Shown: positions 36,488 through 48,019 of the stretch, piece after piece
Numbering within the stretch: position 1 is the stretch's first letter
How the letters are laid out: every line of letters starts with the position of its first letter
Program-made: the position numbers and the translations under genes
Notes under the pieces: model-generated
Told to the model about the DNA's origin: nothing
Seen by the model: the letters and a program-made list of their open reading frames with translations, nothing else
Databases searched by the model: none
Source of the DNA: Pontederia crassipes
Lineage: Eukaryota; Streptophyta; Magnoliopsida; Commelinales; Pontederiaceae
DNA length: 64,000 bases
Assembly: GCA_030549335.1 (NCBI GenBank)
Contig: CM060184.1
Span: 41,805,909-41,869,908 of the forward strand
Direction: 5' to 3'

Positions 36488-36793
36488 GTCCTCTTTGTCC
36501 CTTCTCTGATGATAGTCTTCATCCTAGTTGACGAACAATCTTGAGAAATATGCTCTCCTCCTAGGTTGGGATGAGATTGTCCTAAGAATATCGCATGTAT
36601 TAATGTCATCACCAATTGAAGAAAAAAATGTCTAGTTTGAAAACTTGGGTGCTAAGGATTTCTTTGGGGGAATTTGGAGCAACTCATAAAGAAACTAAAG
36701 TTGTCAATTAGTCATAACTCATTTAGTTCTTATCTTCATGCTCCCATGATGTACGATTCTATAGAAAAAAAATGAGTTATACAATCATTTTAC

Positions 36794-36836
<43 letters not shown>
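36488..36836. other. Flank of the Copia element ending in a TA microsatellite
   Basis: No gene was recognised. A (TA)n run occupies about 36799-36836 and borders the inverted-repeat element to the right. Confidence 0.5.
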
Positions 36837-36839
<3 letters not shown>

Positions 36840-37801
36840 GTTTAATGAATATATGGAGCATCCTATTATCCGCACCGTGTCATGCGCAACTTAAGTCGTC
36901 CATTGCTGCATCAACGGAGAGTGGAGAGTGTGCGAGATGACGTGTTCTGTGCGCATTCGACAGCCTTCTCCCCCATCTATTTTTCTTTCTTCTTCGTGTT
37001 CCCCCCTCTCTGTCTCTCCGTCCCTCCCTCCCTCTTTCTCTCTCCGTGTGATCTCCCTTCCGCGGTTCCCCCTCCCTCTCCCTCCCTCTTTCTCTCTCTG
37101 TGTGCTCTCTCTTCCCCGGTTCCCCTCTCTCTCCCTCCCTCTTTCTCTCTCCCCGTGTTCTCTCTCTCCCTCCCTTCCTCCCTCTCTCTTTGCACATTCG
37201 ACAATGTCTAAAATGTTCCCCTCTCTCTCCCTCTCTCTCTCTATCTCCCGCCCTCCCTCTCTATGTCTCTCCCTCCAGTGTCTCCTTTTATATTTTTTTT
37301 TCAATCCGCCCCTATCTTTCTCCCTCCTTCCCACAGCACATCCCCCTCTCTCCCTCTCTTTCTCTATCTCCCGCCCTCCCTCCCTCTCTCTCTGTGTCTC
37401 ATTCCCTCCAGTGTCTCCCTCACTCTCTCTCTCCCTCCCTCTCTCTCTTTGTGAAACGCAAGATCCCTCTCTCCCCTAGCTCTCTCTCCCCCTTCTCTCT
37501 CTCCGTAAAATGCATGCAGGCACACATCTCCCTCCCTCCTCTCGTGTAAAATGCAGTGCACGTCTCCCACCCTCTCTCTCTCTTCGTGTGTGCAAAACGA
37601 AAATGCAATGCGCGTCTCCCTCCCTCTCATGCAACGAGCCTCTTCCTCCACCATTTCCTCTCTCATTCTCTCTCTCTGTGTAAACCCAAGATCATGGGCG
37701 TGTGAAGAGTAAATCACGCGTGACCGTCCATCTATTGATGGACGGATCATCTCATGCGGGACACCTATACGGAGCAAAAGTCGCTCTGTATATTCATTAA
37801 A

Positions 37802-37805
<4 letters not shown>
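36837..37805. mobile_element. Inverted-repeat element filled with pyrimidine-rich tandem repeats
   Basis: The left end GGGTTTAATGAATATATGGAG is mirrored by CTCTGTATATTCATTAAACTC on the right; similarity extends about 85 bases inward, including GTCCATTGCTG / CAATAGATGGAC-like blocks. Both ends sit in TA repeats, so the target was probably TA. The interior (36965-37675) is almost pure CT on the plus strand, in repeated units of about 50-55 and 160 bases. The long open frames it yields on both strands are by-products of the repeats. No transposase is present. Confidence 0.65.

Positions 37806-37848
<43 letters not shown>
37806..37848. repeat. (TA)n microsatellite
   Basis: A run of TA dinucleotides borders the right end of the inverted-repeat element. 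Confidence 0.9.
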
Positions 37849-37859
37849 GAATCTCTTAT

Positions 37860-38105
37860 GATGTCACGCATCTTCATCGATGACAAAGGGAGGTTCATTT
37901 TGCCGCTGCCATGTTCCTGCCATGGCAGAGGGCGTGCCACCCCCATGCGCCCATTGTCCAGGACGACGGGGGTGGGCAGGTGGGTGGGTTGGGTTATGGG
38001 TTGGTGGGGTGGGGGTCGCTTCCTCTGCGTATGTCGCGCAAGGGGAGCGATGCCCCCTGCGTCGTTGCCGGTGAGGGCGACTGAGGGGAAGGGGCAACCC
38101 CCTCC
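37860..38105. other. GC-rich patch with a G-quadruplex-type cluster
   Basis: Between AT-rich flanks there is a GC-rich block whose centre (37968-38016) has eight or more closely spaced G-runs of three to five. A 93-residue plus-strand frame crosses it, but it has no domain and biased composition, so no gene is called. Confidence 0.5.
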
Positions 38106-39000
38106 TTTTTTTCAATTTTTTATATTATTTTATTATTAGTTTTAATATTATTTTATTGTTTTTTATCAATTTTATATCTTAACTATATGACAGTGAGGCA
38201 AAATATTGGTAAAACAACTATATTTAATTAAAATGATAGTGAAACAAATTAATAGTTGAAGGACGGTCTAATTATAAAGTAAAGTTGAGCGGTATAATTG
38301 GAAAAGAGAGTAAAGTTGGAGAGCATTTACTGAAATTTACCCTCCAAATATCAACTAAGAACTTTTTTATCTATTCAATTAATTCTCAAGAATTATCAAG
38401 AATTTAAGTTAAATCTCTCATGACATATCCAAATTTATTTGATTCAAATTAATTTTTCATTTTCTTTGAGATAATAGAAAAATATTTTTTGTTATAGGCA
38501 AAAGATTCTTTAAAGCAAATAAGAAATCTCTTAAAGTTAAAGACATAAATGCAATTTAATTTGATAGAGTACAAATTTTGATGATATTTATTTTTCATTT
38601 TTTAAAATAAGAGAAGTGAAATAATTTGACTACAAGTAGAAACCTTAGTTAAATGAAGAAAATCTATTAAAGGTTAGTATAAGTTAAATAAAGATAAAAA
38701 ATAGCTATTCAGATTTATAATAATAATGATGTATTTAAGTAAAAAAATAGATATTAGATCCTATATTTAAGTAATTTTGTATTAGAGATGACTTGAATTG
38801 TATTTATTTTTTAGTTGCAATATTTAAACCATAATTTATAATGTTTTTGTTTTTTTTTTCATATTTTTACTAATTTGGACATTATGTCATAAAACATATC
38901 GAGTATTTGAATAGTGAATAAGCTATATACAATTTTAATTGCAATCTTAATCAAATTTATATAAAACATATAGAAAAATAAATTTAATATGACTATAAAT
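38106..39000. other. AT-rich non-coding stretch
   Basis: No gene, terminal repeat or domain was recognised. Confidence 0.4.
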
Positions 39001-39640
39001 ATAAAACTCGACCCAGACATTGACTAGAATTGGCCGATGGGTAAGGTTGAACCGGTCGAACCAATTATAATCAAATGGTCGGACGGGATAATTATACAAT
39101 AAATATAAAATAATAACATATTTATAAAATTAGAAAACATAATAATTATAAGTCAACACACAACCATTATTAATCACTAATCATAAGACAAAATGTATTC
39201 AATGAACAATGAACCAAGGCAAATGTAATTTTATAAGAAAAACAACATAAGTTTTAATAGTTTAGAAAATTTATTACTTTAATAGTATAATAATTCATGT
39301 TAGCATTGTATTTGAATTTACAAATACATTACATTTTATTTAAAAAGATTAATAATACAAATAGTAATTTTTATTATATTTTAATTATGTATATAAATAT
39401 AATATATCAATAATTTAAAATTATTTGTGATGACGATGATGATGATGATGATGATGATGATAACCTAAACTTGGTCGGGTCATTCAAACCCTTTAAATTG
39501 ACTCGGTCCAATCCGAATTTTAAACGAGTTTGATCGACTCAGATTCGGCCAATCGGGCATCCAAATTTTGAATGACCCATGAGTTGTTTTAATCTAGCAC
39601 CGGTCCAATCTTTTAGAGTGGGCCGAGATTGATAACACAG
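39001..39640. repeat. Degenerate GGGTCGG-type foldback element with a (GAT)n core
   Basis: The flanks carry CTCGACCC, GGTCGGACGGG and GGTCGGGTCATT, CGACTCAGATTCGGCC-like words around an AT-rich centre, resembling the element at 12680-13181. A (GAT)n run lies at 39428-39461. The ends are too eroded to place. Confidence 0.4.
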
Positions 39641-40470
39641 ATAAATGAGATTCTTAGTTTCATTAGATAAGGAAGATATTTTTAAACTTCTCTTATCATT
39701 TTTGGATTTTTTACCTAAAAAACAATGTTATTATTAATTTTGAAATTCATCAAATGATACTTATACTATGCATATAATTATTATAAAAGGATGTTGCAAC
39801 AAATGTCTTTGACACCATTTTTATCCATTTATGTAAAATTAAATAAATACACGTGTTAAATTTAATTTCAGTTAATAAAATATAAAAAGTTATATAATTA
39901 ACGTATAAAAAAAGAAGATAAACGAATGTAATTATTAGCATGTATCATGATTTGACATATGTCCTCAGAAGAAATGTGATTTAAATTTTTTTCCCAGGAT
40001 AATTTAAATATAAGTAACATTCAAAATAATATTATTTTGCCTTTAAATTTATACAAGATTAAATTTATGACTTATCAAACTAAAAAAAAACGAAACCAAA
40101 ATTAAACAAAATAGAAGTAAATATCCATTTAATCGAAAGTAGGATATTTATTTATTAATAATATTTTTTTACAAGACAATAAAAAATAGATAAAAGTGAT
40201 AAAAAAAGTTATTACATACTAAGAATAGCCTTGGAATGGAAGGTAGGTATGGTCCAAGAGCCATAATTAGTCGTCGTTTCCATACATAATAATTTAAATG
40301 AAACTAAATATTAAAAAATAGATCTATCAAAGTTTCTTTAGAAATATGAATCAAATTAAATAGAAGGAAATATATGTACACAAGATTAAAAAAATGGGAC
40401 GTTTATATTATGTAAAATTAATTCTATATACAAAATTATAGAATACCAATAGCACTGTGAAGTCAAGACT
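39641..40470. other. AT-rich non-coding stretch
   Basis: No feature was recognised. Confidence 0.4.
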
Positions 40471-41838
40471 GAAGGCTAAGATTGTGTTATTCAACATTAA
40501 CTAGAAAGGCATGTTAAAGGAGTGCGTGAAAGAATTCACCTATTTTCGCCTACCGAACTCCTATGTGGACAAAGACATATTGTTGACAGTCTTCGTCAAG
40601 AATTTGAAGCTTTGGACTAGGACGTAGTTAGAACGACAAGATTATTTTAAAATCCGCTCGCTAGAGTGCAATGATGATGTCGAGTCACTCGTGGAGTATG
40701 CCAAGATGAGTGCCACACCACCAAATAAGGAGGGCATGATGCTTCGATTTTGGGTGAAAGATGCCTATTTCAAAATGATGATGGAAAGATGTTTTCATGG
40801 ACTTCATCAATGATCAGTCCAATCTGAAGGGCAAGTACCATGTGGTCGTTAATCGATTCTTCAAATATATCATCTTCATCGTCGACTCTGCAAGTTGCCT
40901 TATCATTGGAGCTACAGCGTTATTCATGAAGGTGAAGTATTGGGGTTTTTCCGAAAGTATAGTCAACGATCGAAATGGATAATTCATTAGCAATTTCTGG
41001 AAGGAGCTATTCAAGATTCAAGATGATAGACTCCAACCTATATTTCTCCATGACACTTCACCCTTAAATTGATGACCAAATAGAAAGGATTAATTGTATT
41101 TTGAAGATCTATTTGGGGCACTATGTCAGTGTTAATCAAAAGGACTAGACAAAACTACTCAACATCGCACAATTATCCTATGATATGCAAAGAAGCGAGT
41201 CAACCAATTAGAGTCCCCAGCAACCCCTCACTCTATGGATCATCACCACTTTTTATGGTGGCAAAGTTCTTGCCGCCCACCGTATGACAAGGGTATGATA
41301 TGAGTAGAATGACATGGCTCGAGTATGTTTGCACAATAGATCGAAGCACATGAATAAGTAGGTCGACACTGCTCGATGAGACGTCAACTTTGATTTTAGG
41401 GATTTAGTCCTTATGAAGTTGGTCCAACATTTTCGGCTGAGCGAAAAGAATTTGCACAAAGGCCTTGTTACGCGTTACGATGGCCCAAAGAATGTAGACA
41501 AGGTGTCCTACAATCTGAAGTTCCCGTATTAAATCCAAAAACGTTCCATTTTCCATGTAATCCTGCTTAAGCTATACATCGAAGATCTTAAAGATCCCAA
41601 GCGTGACATTTCAAATTACACTTCATCGGCCATTCTTCATTAATTCACTGATCAGGTCTAAGATATACTCATCGTCTGTGGATCAAAGAGGAAGAAGGAT
41701 GAAGATCTTATTCGATGGAGTTGAAGATGGGATGCCAACGCAAGTTGGGAGTCCGCAAAAGTATTGTTGCAAATCAAATAGAAATATTAAAGAATTTGAA
41801 CCCGTAACATCGAGGTCATCGTCGACTCGATTAGGGGA
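40470..41838 (+). pseudogene. Chromovirus gag-to-integrase remnant (Galadriel-like)
   Basis: A gag piece (40500-40740; KEFTYFRLPNSYVDKDIL-like wording) is followed directly by integrase: MDFINDQSNLKGKYHVVV and NRFFKYIIFI (40797-40890), KYWGFSESIVNDRNG (about 40938-40982), then FWKELFKI. The integrase C-terminus follows with LHKGLVTRYDGP, KVSYNLKFPY and FHVILLKLYIEDLKDP, and a worn chromodomain ends in ASWES (to about 41760). Protease, RT and RNase H are missing, so a large internal deletion has fused gag to integrase. Many stops occur. The clade call rests on the wording of the integrase end. Confidence 0.7.
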
Positions 41839-41841
41839 GAA

Positions 41842-42250
41842 TGTCATGTTGCAACACGCCCGTCGACCATCGAACTATCTTACTTTAATTATTTGTAATT
41901 TTTCTTTTAAGCTGCAATCCACTTTTATAAGTTAGGCTTAGTTACATGGCAACTTGTAATTATGCACTCAATCGGTTCAATCATGAACTGGCCATCGATT
42001 CCATCTGATTGAATGTCAAAATGATTTTTTATGATTGAATGTCAATGTGATAAAAAATAGTTGTAATGTTTTTCTTCTTATTTTTACGATACATTCGTTA
42101 AATGTAATTCACCGCCAACATCAGTCAACAACCCTATGGCATCAAATTATTTCAGCATTTCCTGTTTATGCTCCCAATTGATTAATTAAGCCTAAGAAAT
42201 GTGATAAATTATATTTTTCACAGTACTTAATTACTCATACGCGTTATATA
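41842..42250 (+). repeat. Partial 3' LTR of the chromovirus remnant
   Basis: An AGGGGAGA tract (41833-41840) precedes TGTCATGTTGCAACA, a plausible LTR start for this group. The end cannot be placed because no second copy is in the window. Confidence 0.4.
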
Positions 42251-42340
42251 TGCAGTGGTATGTAGCAGTATCGCCTTAAATACTTCCATATATCAGTCCA
42301 AGAAAGTTCTTGTCTGAAAAATTGAAGGGACAAATGTTGC

Positions 42341-42419
<79 letters not shown>
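42341..42419. repeat. (ATT)n microsatellite
   Basis: About 26 uninterrupted ATT units. Confidence 0.95.
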
Positions 42420-42420
<1 letters not shown>

Positions 42421-42764
42421 CCAATTAAATTTTCTACTCAAAAATGAAAGATGGGAGTTGACCTACATATTGGGAATACACCTTTACGTAACGTTCTTGC
42501 TTGACCTCTTCCTGCGCTCTGTTGACAAAGAAATATATTAATTGTATTACTTCTAACATTCTATTGCTAATGTAACGACCAAAATTTCAAACATGGAAAC
42601 AACAAGGAAAGAAAGAATTAAAACATGAAAGAAACCAAAGAGGAAAGAATTCAAATTTGAATTCAGAATCAAATAAAAAAAGGAAACAAAGAACAAAACT
42701 CAAGGGGGAGATTGCTCCCATGATTTCTCCCCCGACTCCTCCTCGATCTCGGCCAGACTACGGC

Positions 42765-42770
42765 TATAAG
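42765..42770 (+). promoter_or_regulatory. TATA-like box in the 5' LTR
   Basis: TATAAG in GGCTATAAGAGGG occurs about 195 bases into the LTR. The same string is kept in the 3' LTR at 48698-48703. Confidence 0.45.
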
Positions 42771-43214
42771 AGGGCGAGAAGAGAGCCCTTGCACCCCTCT
42801 TGGATCTCCTCTCGACCGGCCGCCACCAACGACTTCCGTCTTCCCCAGTTCTTCTTCTTCCTCTTCATCTTCAACGACCCACGCGCACAGATGATAGAAG
42901 GACGACGGTGAGCGCACGGTCCTCGGCACCCTCCCTCGACACACCGCGAAGGTCATCCGCACTCTCCCCGCCGTCCAGGAGCAATCGGAGTCCGAGAACG
43001 AGATGATGGAACCACCGACAGATCGAACGGTCGGAAAAAGGTACCTTAGACGTTTAATCCCCATGAATGATAAAATTTATCATATAATGCATGTGATGAT
43101 GCCATAGTGATCTAAAGACCATGAGTTACAACTTTTGTATTGTGACCATCGCGATCCGACGACCAAAAATTAGCCGAAGAAGGAGAAATCGACGGACGGC
43201 TCTGTTTCCAACCA

Positions 43215-43505
43215 CAGAAGCAGTCGACCAACCGCAAGATCGGTCGACCAGCCCCATAAGAACAATCGACTGAACAAAAGAGCAGTCAACCGGTTCAGCA
43301 AGAACGATCGACCGACTTTGTAAAGCATAAGCATGCCGTCGAGAATAGTTGACCGATTCAAAGGGATCGGTCGACCGATCCGGTAGCGTACATCGTCAAG
43401 AGGACGGTCGACCAGTCCAATGGGAGCGGTCGATAGGTCTGATGACGGTCGACCGATCCAATGGGAGCGGTCGATTAGTCCAGTAGGAACGGTCGACCGA
43501 TCCAA
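43215..43505. repeat. GGTCGACCGATCC motif array in the 5' LTR
   Basis: About ten loosely spaced near-palindromic copies (GGTCGACC, CGGTCGACCGATCC and variants) lie some 25-35 bases apart. The matching array in the other LTR is at about 49160-49460. Confidence 0.8.
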
Positions 43506-44454
43506 GGATAGGGAGAATTCCAGACTGATTTCAAAGTACGAACACTGATCTGACCCGAGTTGAATCCCGACTAGGCCCGAGTCACATACATGGATCCTAA
43601 ATAGAAGACCCGACTCGAATTTTTCCCACCCGGTCCGGGTTCTGTTACAAAAGACATAAATGCCCCTCTTGGGCCCGAACTTCATAGTTGAGCCCCAACT
43701 TTGATAGGCCCACTTGAGGCCTTGTCCAACATCATAAAGAGTGTAATGGGCCTCCCCACTCAAAAGGACGGGTTGGGATTTGGCATAAAGAATAAAGAAA
43801 ATAAGGCATGATTCAATCACCTCAGAGAAATGGAATCTGACCCTAATCTTTCTCTGATTTATGATTCTTACATTCCATAAGTATTGAACAAGTTAAATAA
43901 AGAAAATATGAAACCACGAGATTGCTATGTGCCACCAAAAGTAAAAAAGTACAGAGATCAACATGTGGGTATTAATAGCCCCACCACGACAACGTCATGA
44001 GGTGGGTATTTATAGCCCTACTGTAATGGTATCACAGAGACAGAGAAGGGGCGGGTAGTTAAGTTGAGGAGACAGTAAACTTATAGATCATTAATGACCA
44101 CTGCTCTTGGGATACAGGTCATCTCCCGCTTGTGTTCCGAAAAAGGGTGATGTAATGACACACCCCTTTCCTCAAAGGGGGCAATATATGAATTACATAT
44201 TGCAGTGCCAGAGGGACAGGTAGCTTAGCTGAGGAGACAGTGAACCTACGTGTTGTTAATGACCACTGTTCCTGTGGTACAGGTCCTCTCCCACCTATAT
44301 TTTGAAAAGGATATGCATTGGCATTACACATTTCCTATAATGGGCATCTCTAACTTTACAGATGTATAGAGGCACATCTAGCATCCCAACCTAATAAAGT
44401 TGAGCTTGCATAGGACAATGAACTTCAAGGATTACATAGTAATGTAAAAAATGT

Positions 44455-44720
44455 AGTATAACTCATGGTATAGTAAAGTATAGAACAATAAAGTATGGTA
44501 AAGTAAAGTATAACACAATAAAATATGGTATGGTAAAGTACAGTAAAGCATGATAAAGTAAAGTACAGTAAAGTATGATAAAGAAAAGCATAGCAAAGTA
44601 TTGCATTGCAAAGTATAACAAAACATCACAAAGTAATGTATGGCAAAATATAGAGTATGGCATAATAAAGATAAAGCATTGTTACATAAGAGAATAGAGC
44701 ATATACATGATAAAGAATAA
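44455..44720. repeat. AAAGTA-rich short tandem region in the 5' LTR
   Basis: Degenerate 10-base-like units (AAAGTATGGT, AAAGTAAAGT, AAAGTACAGT) form this region. It recurs in the 3' LTR at about 50405-50720. The Tyr/Leu/Phe-rich minus-strand frames here are products of the repeat. Confidence 0.75.
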
Positions 44721-45319
44721 AGTATAGACATGATGATTCATGGTCTTGCGCAACCAAAGCATTGATTATAATGAGAAAAGAAAAGATTATTTATTCATAG
44801 CAAAGTATGTCATTGCTTATCCGCTATTGATTCAAACATGTCAAGCATGTTTTGATTATTAATTTATAGTCTATGGTTCTATTGTACTAGACATTTTCGC
44901 TCACGGGTATTCGATGCCCCTGCATTTGAAATTTTGCAGGTGAGAATCCTGTCTAAAGAGGAGTGATAAAGGACGAAGAGCTTGAGGATAGTTGCACGTG
45001 AGTTATCAAACTCAATAGCATCCAGCTCTTTTGATTGCATTATTGAACATATGGTCATTTACTTGAACTTGTTGGAGATTATGGTCATTTCATCCTTCCT
45101 TATGGATTGCATTAAGTATTAGTATCCTTTAACATTCCGACACTTCCGCATTTGTAATAAAGTTCTTGGTTTTTTATTATTATATTTGTTGTCACGTATT
45201 ACATTTGTTGAATGGTCAATGCCATATCATGGTCAATAGTGTATTAGACAGTGTATCATCCCCGAGATCAACCTGACTTCCTACATGACAGGAGGGCTGA
45301 TTTTGGGGGCATTACAGTT

Positions 45320-45331
45320 TGGTATCAGAGC
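45320..45331 (+). other. Primer-binding site, initiator-Met type
   Basis: TGGTATCAGAGC is an exact match to the initiator-Met-type primer site, just downstream of the 5' LTR. Confidence 0.95.
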
Positions 45332-46200
45332 TTAAGTTCTTGGCTCCCCATTTGTCATACTAGAGTATAGGTCAAAGCATGGTCATTGACTATTGATAGT
45401 ATTCCATGGACAGAGTAAAGTCGTGTGCAAGCTTCTTGAGCATCTGCGACTCCACTCCTTAAGTAAGTACCAAATGAATTCCTTATTTATAGACTTTTTA
45501 TTTCGTTACATTGTTTCTATAGATGCCTCTTCGAAGTATTAATGTGGAGTCACATGAGGAGGGAAGAGAATATTTTATGTGATGCAAATGAACGATCCGG
45601 CCCCAAAGCCCCAGGAATTGGAACAAAGGCAATGGCACAGACAAAACCGCGATCGTATCGTACCACCTCCCGCAATACAAGAAGAATCAGAACACTCTGA
45701 CTAGGAAAGTATTTGTAGTAACCAACCAAGGATGTCTCCACCGCCAGTAGAGTCTTCTGAAGATATCGTCCAAGAATATGCGGAATTGTGAGACCTGGAG
45801 CCAGAGAGTTCGCTGCCTCGCAAACACTGCCGTCGCTACTAACCCTCAGAAGAACCTGATTATTGCATCCATTGTAAACAGATCGGGTATGTTCACTAGC
45901 AGTGCCTTCTCCGGATGCTAAAGAATGCAGAGGGCACCTCAAAGAAGGACGGACGAGAAACTTTTCAGCACAAATAAGTAGCACATGATGCATTAGGAAC
46001 AAAGACGTTAAAATCATCTAGTCCTACTTTTAGTTGAATGTTTACTTCCGCAATAAGAAACCTTATTATAGTAATGGATTTTAGTATGGTTTTGGCGAAT
46101 ATTATTGCCCGAAGGGCTTGATTAATGAATGATTGGATTGCATTTTGATTTAGGAATACTATTCTTAGCAACTCATTATAATTATAAATTTTTTCATAAA
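45332..46200 (+). other. Leader of the Tekay/Del-like element
   Basis: Untranslated leader between the primer site and gag. A short frame starting MPLRSINVES at 45522 is soon stopped. A CIHCKQIGYVH fragment (about 45865-45900) recalls a worn zinc knuckle, but its spacing is not canonical. Confidence 0.5.
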
Positions 46201-47150
46201 TGCCTCCTCATAGGGGAATGCATGTATCAGATGATGAGTGTGATGATCGTAATGAAGAGGATATTCACAATACTCCTCGCCGGCAAGAACAAGGAGAGCG
46301 ACAACCCCCTCCCCCGTGCACGATACAAGAATTCTGAAAGTTGAAGTCGCCGACCTATAACGGCTAAGAGGATATTGACGCGGCTGAATGATGGATAGAG
46401 ACAATTGAAGAAAATTTTGAGCTCTTGGACTGTACTGAGAGCAAGAAGGTGTCGTTCACTGCCGACACCCTCACATAAGATGCCAAGGACTGATGGAAGG
46501 CAACGAAGGCAACTGAATTTCCAGATGTCAGGGTCATTGCATGGGCGGACTTTCGCAAAGTATTTGAGAAACGTTACTTTCCTGCTTATCAAAGGGATCT
46601 AAAGCAGTAGGAGTTTTTGAGTTTGTATCAAAGGACAATGACAGCGCCCAAATACTTGACAAAATTCATCCGTCTGAACATGGATGAACTGACCAAGACG
46701 AACCGCTTTGTAGAGGGGTTGAATCTAAGCCTGAGAACTAAAATACGACCCAACAACTGCCAAATCCTAAACCAGACAGTTCATTTGGCCACTATGATGG
46801 AAAGAGACCATCAAGAACTACAAGGGGACACAAGAGGGTAGTTGAATGTGGGACAAGGCTCACAACAACAACATTTCCGTAGGAACAACCGTCACTAACA
46901 ATGACGGGACAATCAACCCCATCTATACCAAGCACCACAACAACTTGACCGTCCCCGCTACGAGCAACTGTCCCGACAACCACCACCTACACTCGGTGAA
47001 TGTGTCTTGTGCAATTTTGCGGCAGGACTCACACAGACGAATGTCGCTTGAAGACAAGAGCATGTTTCCAGTGTGGAAAAATTGGCCACATAGCAGTGAA
47101 TTATCTATGGGGGTGAACAATTAATTCAAGGAAGACTTTTCAATCTGAAA
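46201..47150 (+). pseudogene. Tekay/Del-like gag, broken
   Basis: It starts MPPHRGMHVSDDE at 46201. An LKSPTYNG block, FPAYQRDLKQ and then TAPKYLTKFIRLNMDELTK (46640-46697) with FVEGLNLSLRTKI are the conserved capsid segments. A zinc-knuckle remnant (CFQCGKIGHIAVN) lies at about 47067-47105. At least five in-frame stops are seen between these blocks. Confidence 0.85.
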
Positions 47151-47189
47151 GAAGACACTCCACAGAATAACGCTGAAGTCATTTAAGGT

Positions 47190-47640
47190 ATGTTCCTTAT
47201 AGTCGAGCTACCCACAACTGTTTTATTTGATTCTGAAGCCACTCACGCATTTATATCAGAAGAATGTGCTATTACCTTAGGGCTAAATGCTATGAACTTA
47301 GACCATCATATGACTATACTCACACCACAAGGAATCCTACACACTACTAGATACATACCTGATGTCTGAATAGAGATAGAAAAAAAGGAATTCTCCGCAA
47401 ATTTAATCATAATACATACGAGGGATTATGATATAATGTTGGGCATTGATTGGTTAACGGTTCATGATGCTTCTACATTGTGCAAGCAAAAGAAGAACGT
47501 TATAGGAGCCCATAGTAAAGATAAAGTCATAATCAGAGACATAACTCATAAAGAACCAAATATTATGGTGTCCGCTATCAAAGCGCACAACCTTTTCGGC
47601 AAGGATACTGGGGATAACTGACAAGTGTTATCAATATCGA
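47190..47640 (+). pseudogene. Tekay/Del-like protease remnant
   Basis: The active-site block reads LFDSEATHAFIS, with the Asp codon at 47229-47231. The usual Gly two residues later is Glu, so catalysis is unlikely. The downstream MLGIDWLTVHDAS block (47436-47474) is the typical protease end. Frameshifts and stops are present. Confidence 0.8.
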
Positions 47641-47960
47641 AGAATCTACTAAGACAGTACAATATATAGAATTCGTGAGGAAATTCCCTTATGTATTCCC
47701 GGAAGATATTAGTGGACTACCACCCATTAGGGAGGTAGCTTTTCATATTAAGTTGGGACCCAGTACAACCCCAATTTTTCAAGGCCCCATACCACATAGC
47801 TTCGATAGAGATGAAAGAGTTAAAAACTCATATTCTGGAGTTATGGGACAAGGGCTTCACTAAATCTAGCATCTCACCTTAGGGTGCTTCGGTCCTCTTC
47901 GTCAAGAAGAAGGACGGCTCGTTAGAGCTTTGCATAGACCATTCCCCTAGTAAAAAAAGG
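47640..47960 (+). pseudogene. Truncated reverse transcriptase start
   Basis: YVFPEDISGLPPIREVAFHI, LGPSTTPIF and then, in another frame, VKKKDGSLELCID mark the first RT motifs. The sequence then jumps to unrelated pol sequence at about 47960-48050, so the catalytic YxDD part is deleted. Confidence 0.8.
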
Positions 47961-48019
47961 GATGAAGTCAGCCTAGGGTCGATAGAAGGCTCATGTAGAC
48001 AGAAATGACGAGAACACAC

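Larger units (their letters stand above)
42571..45311 (+). repeat. 5' LTR of the Tekay/Del-like element
   Basis: It starts TGTAACGACC. The end is placed at GGGGGCA (45311) to match the 3' copy and the target duplication; the family-typical ATTACA would put it at 45316. A TATA-like GGCTATAAGAGG lies at 42763-42774. Two subrepeat regions are visible: GGTCGACCGATCC-type words at 43215-43505 and AAAGTATGGT/AAAGTAAAGTA words at 44455-44720. Confidence 0.9.

Noticed and set aside
36880..37777. Frames up to 183 residues rich in Leu/Ser/Pro or Arg/Glu/Gly
   Set aside because: They are translations of CT-rich tandem repeats within an inverted-repeat element; all frames and both strands give similar simple peptides.
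44432..44731. 99-residue Tyr/Leu/Cys-rich frame resembling a membrane protein
   Set aside because: It comes from the AAAGTA tandem zone read on the minus strand; the same happens in the other LTR.
45550..46017. 155-residue minus-strand frame in the gypsy leader
   Set aside because: It is antisense to the element, has no recognisable domain, and is probably chance.
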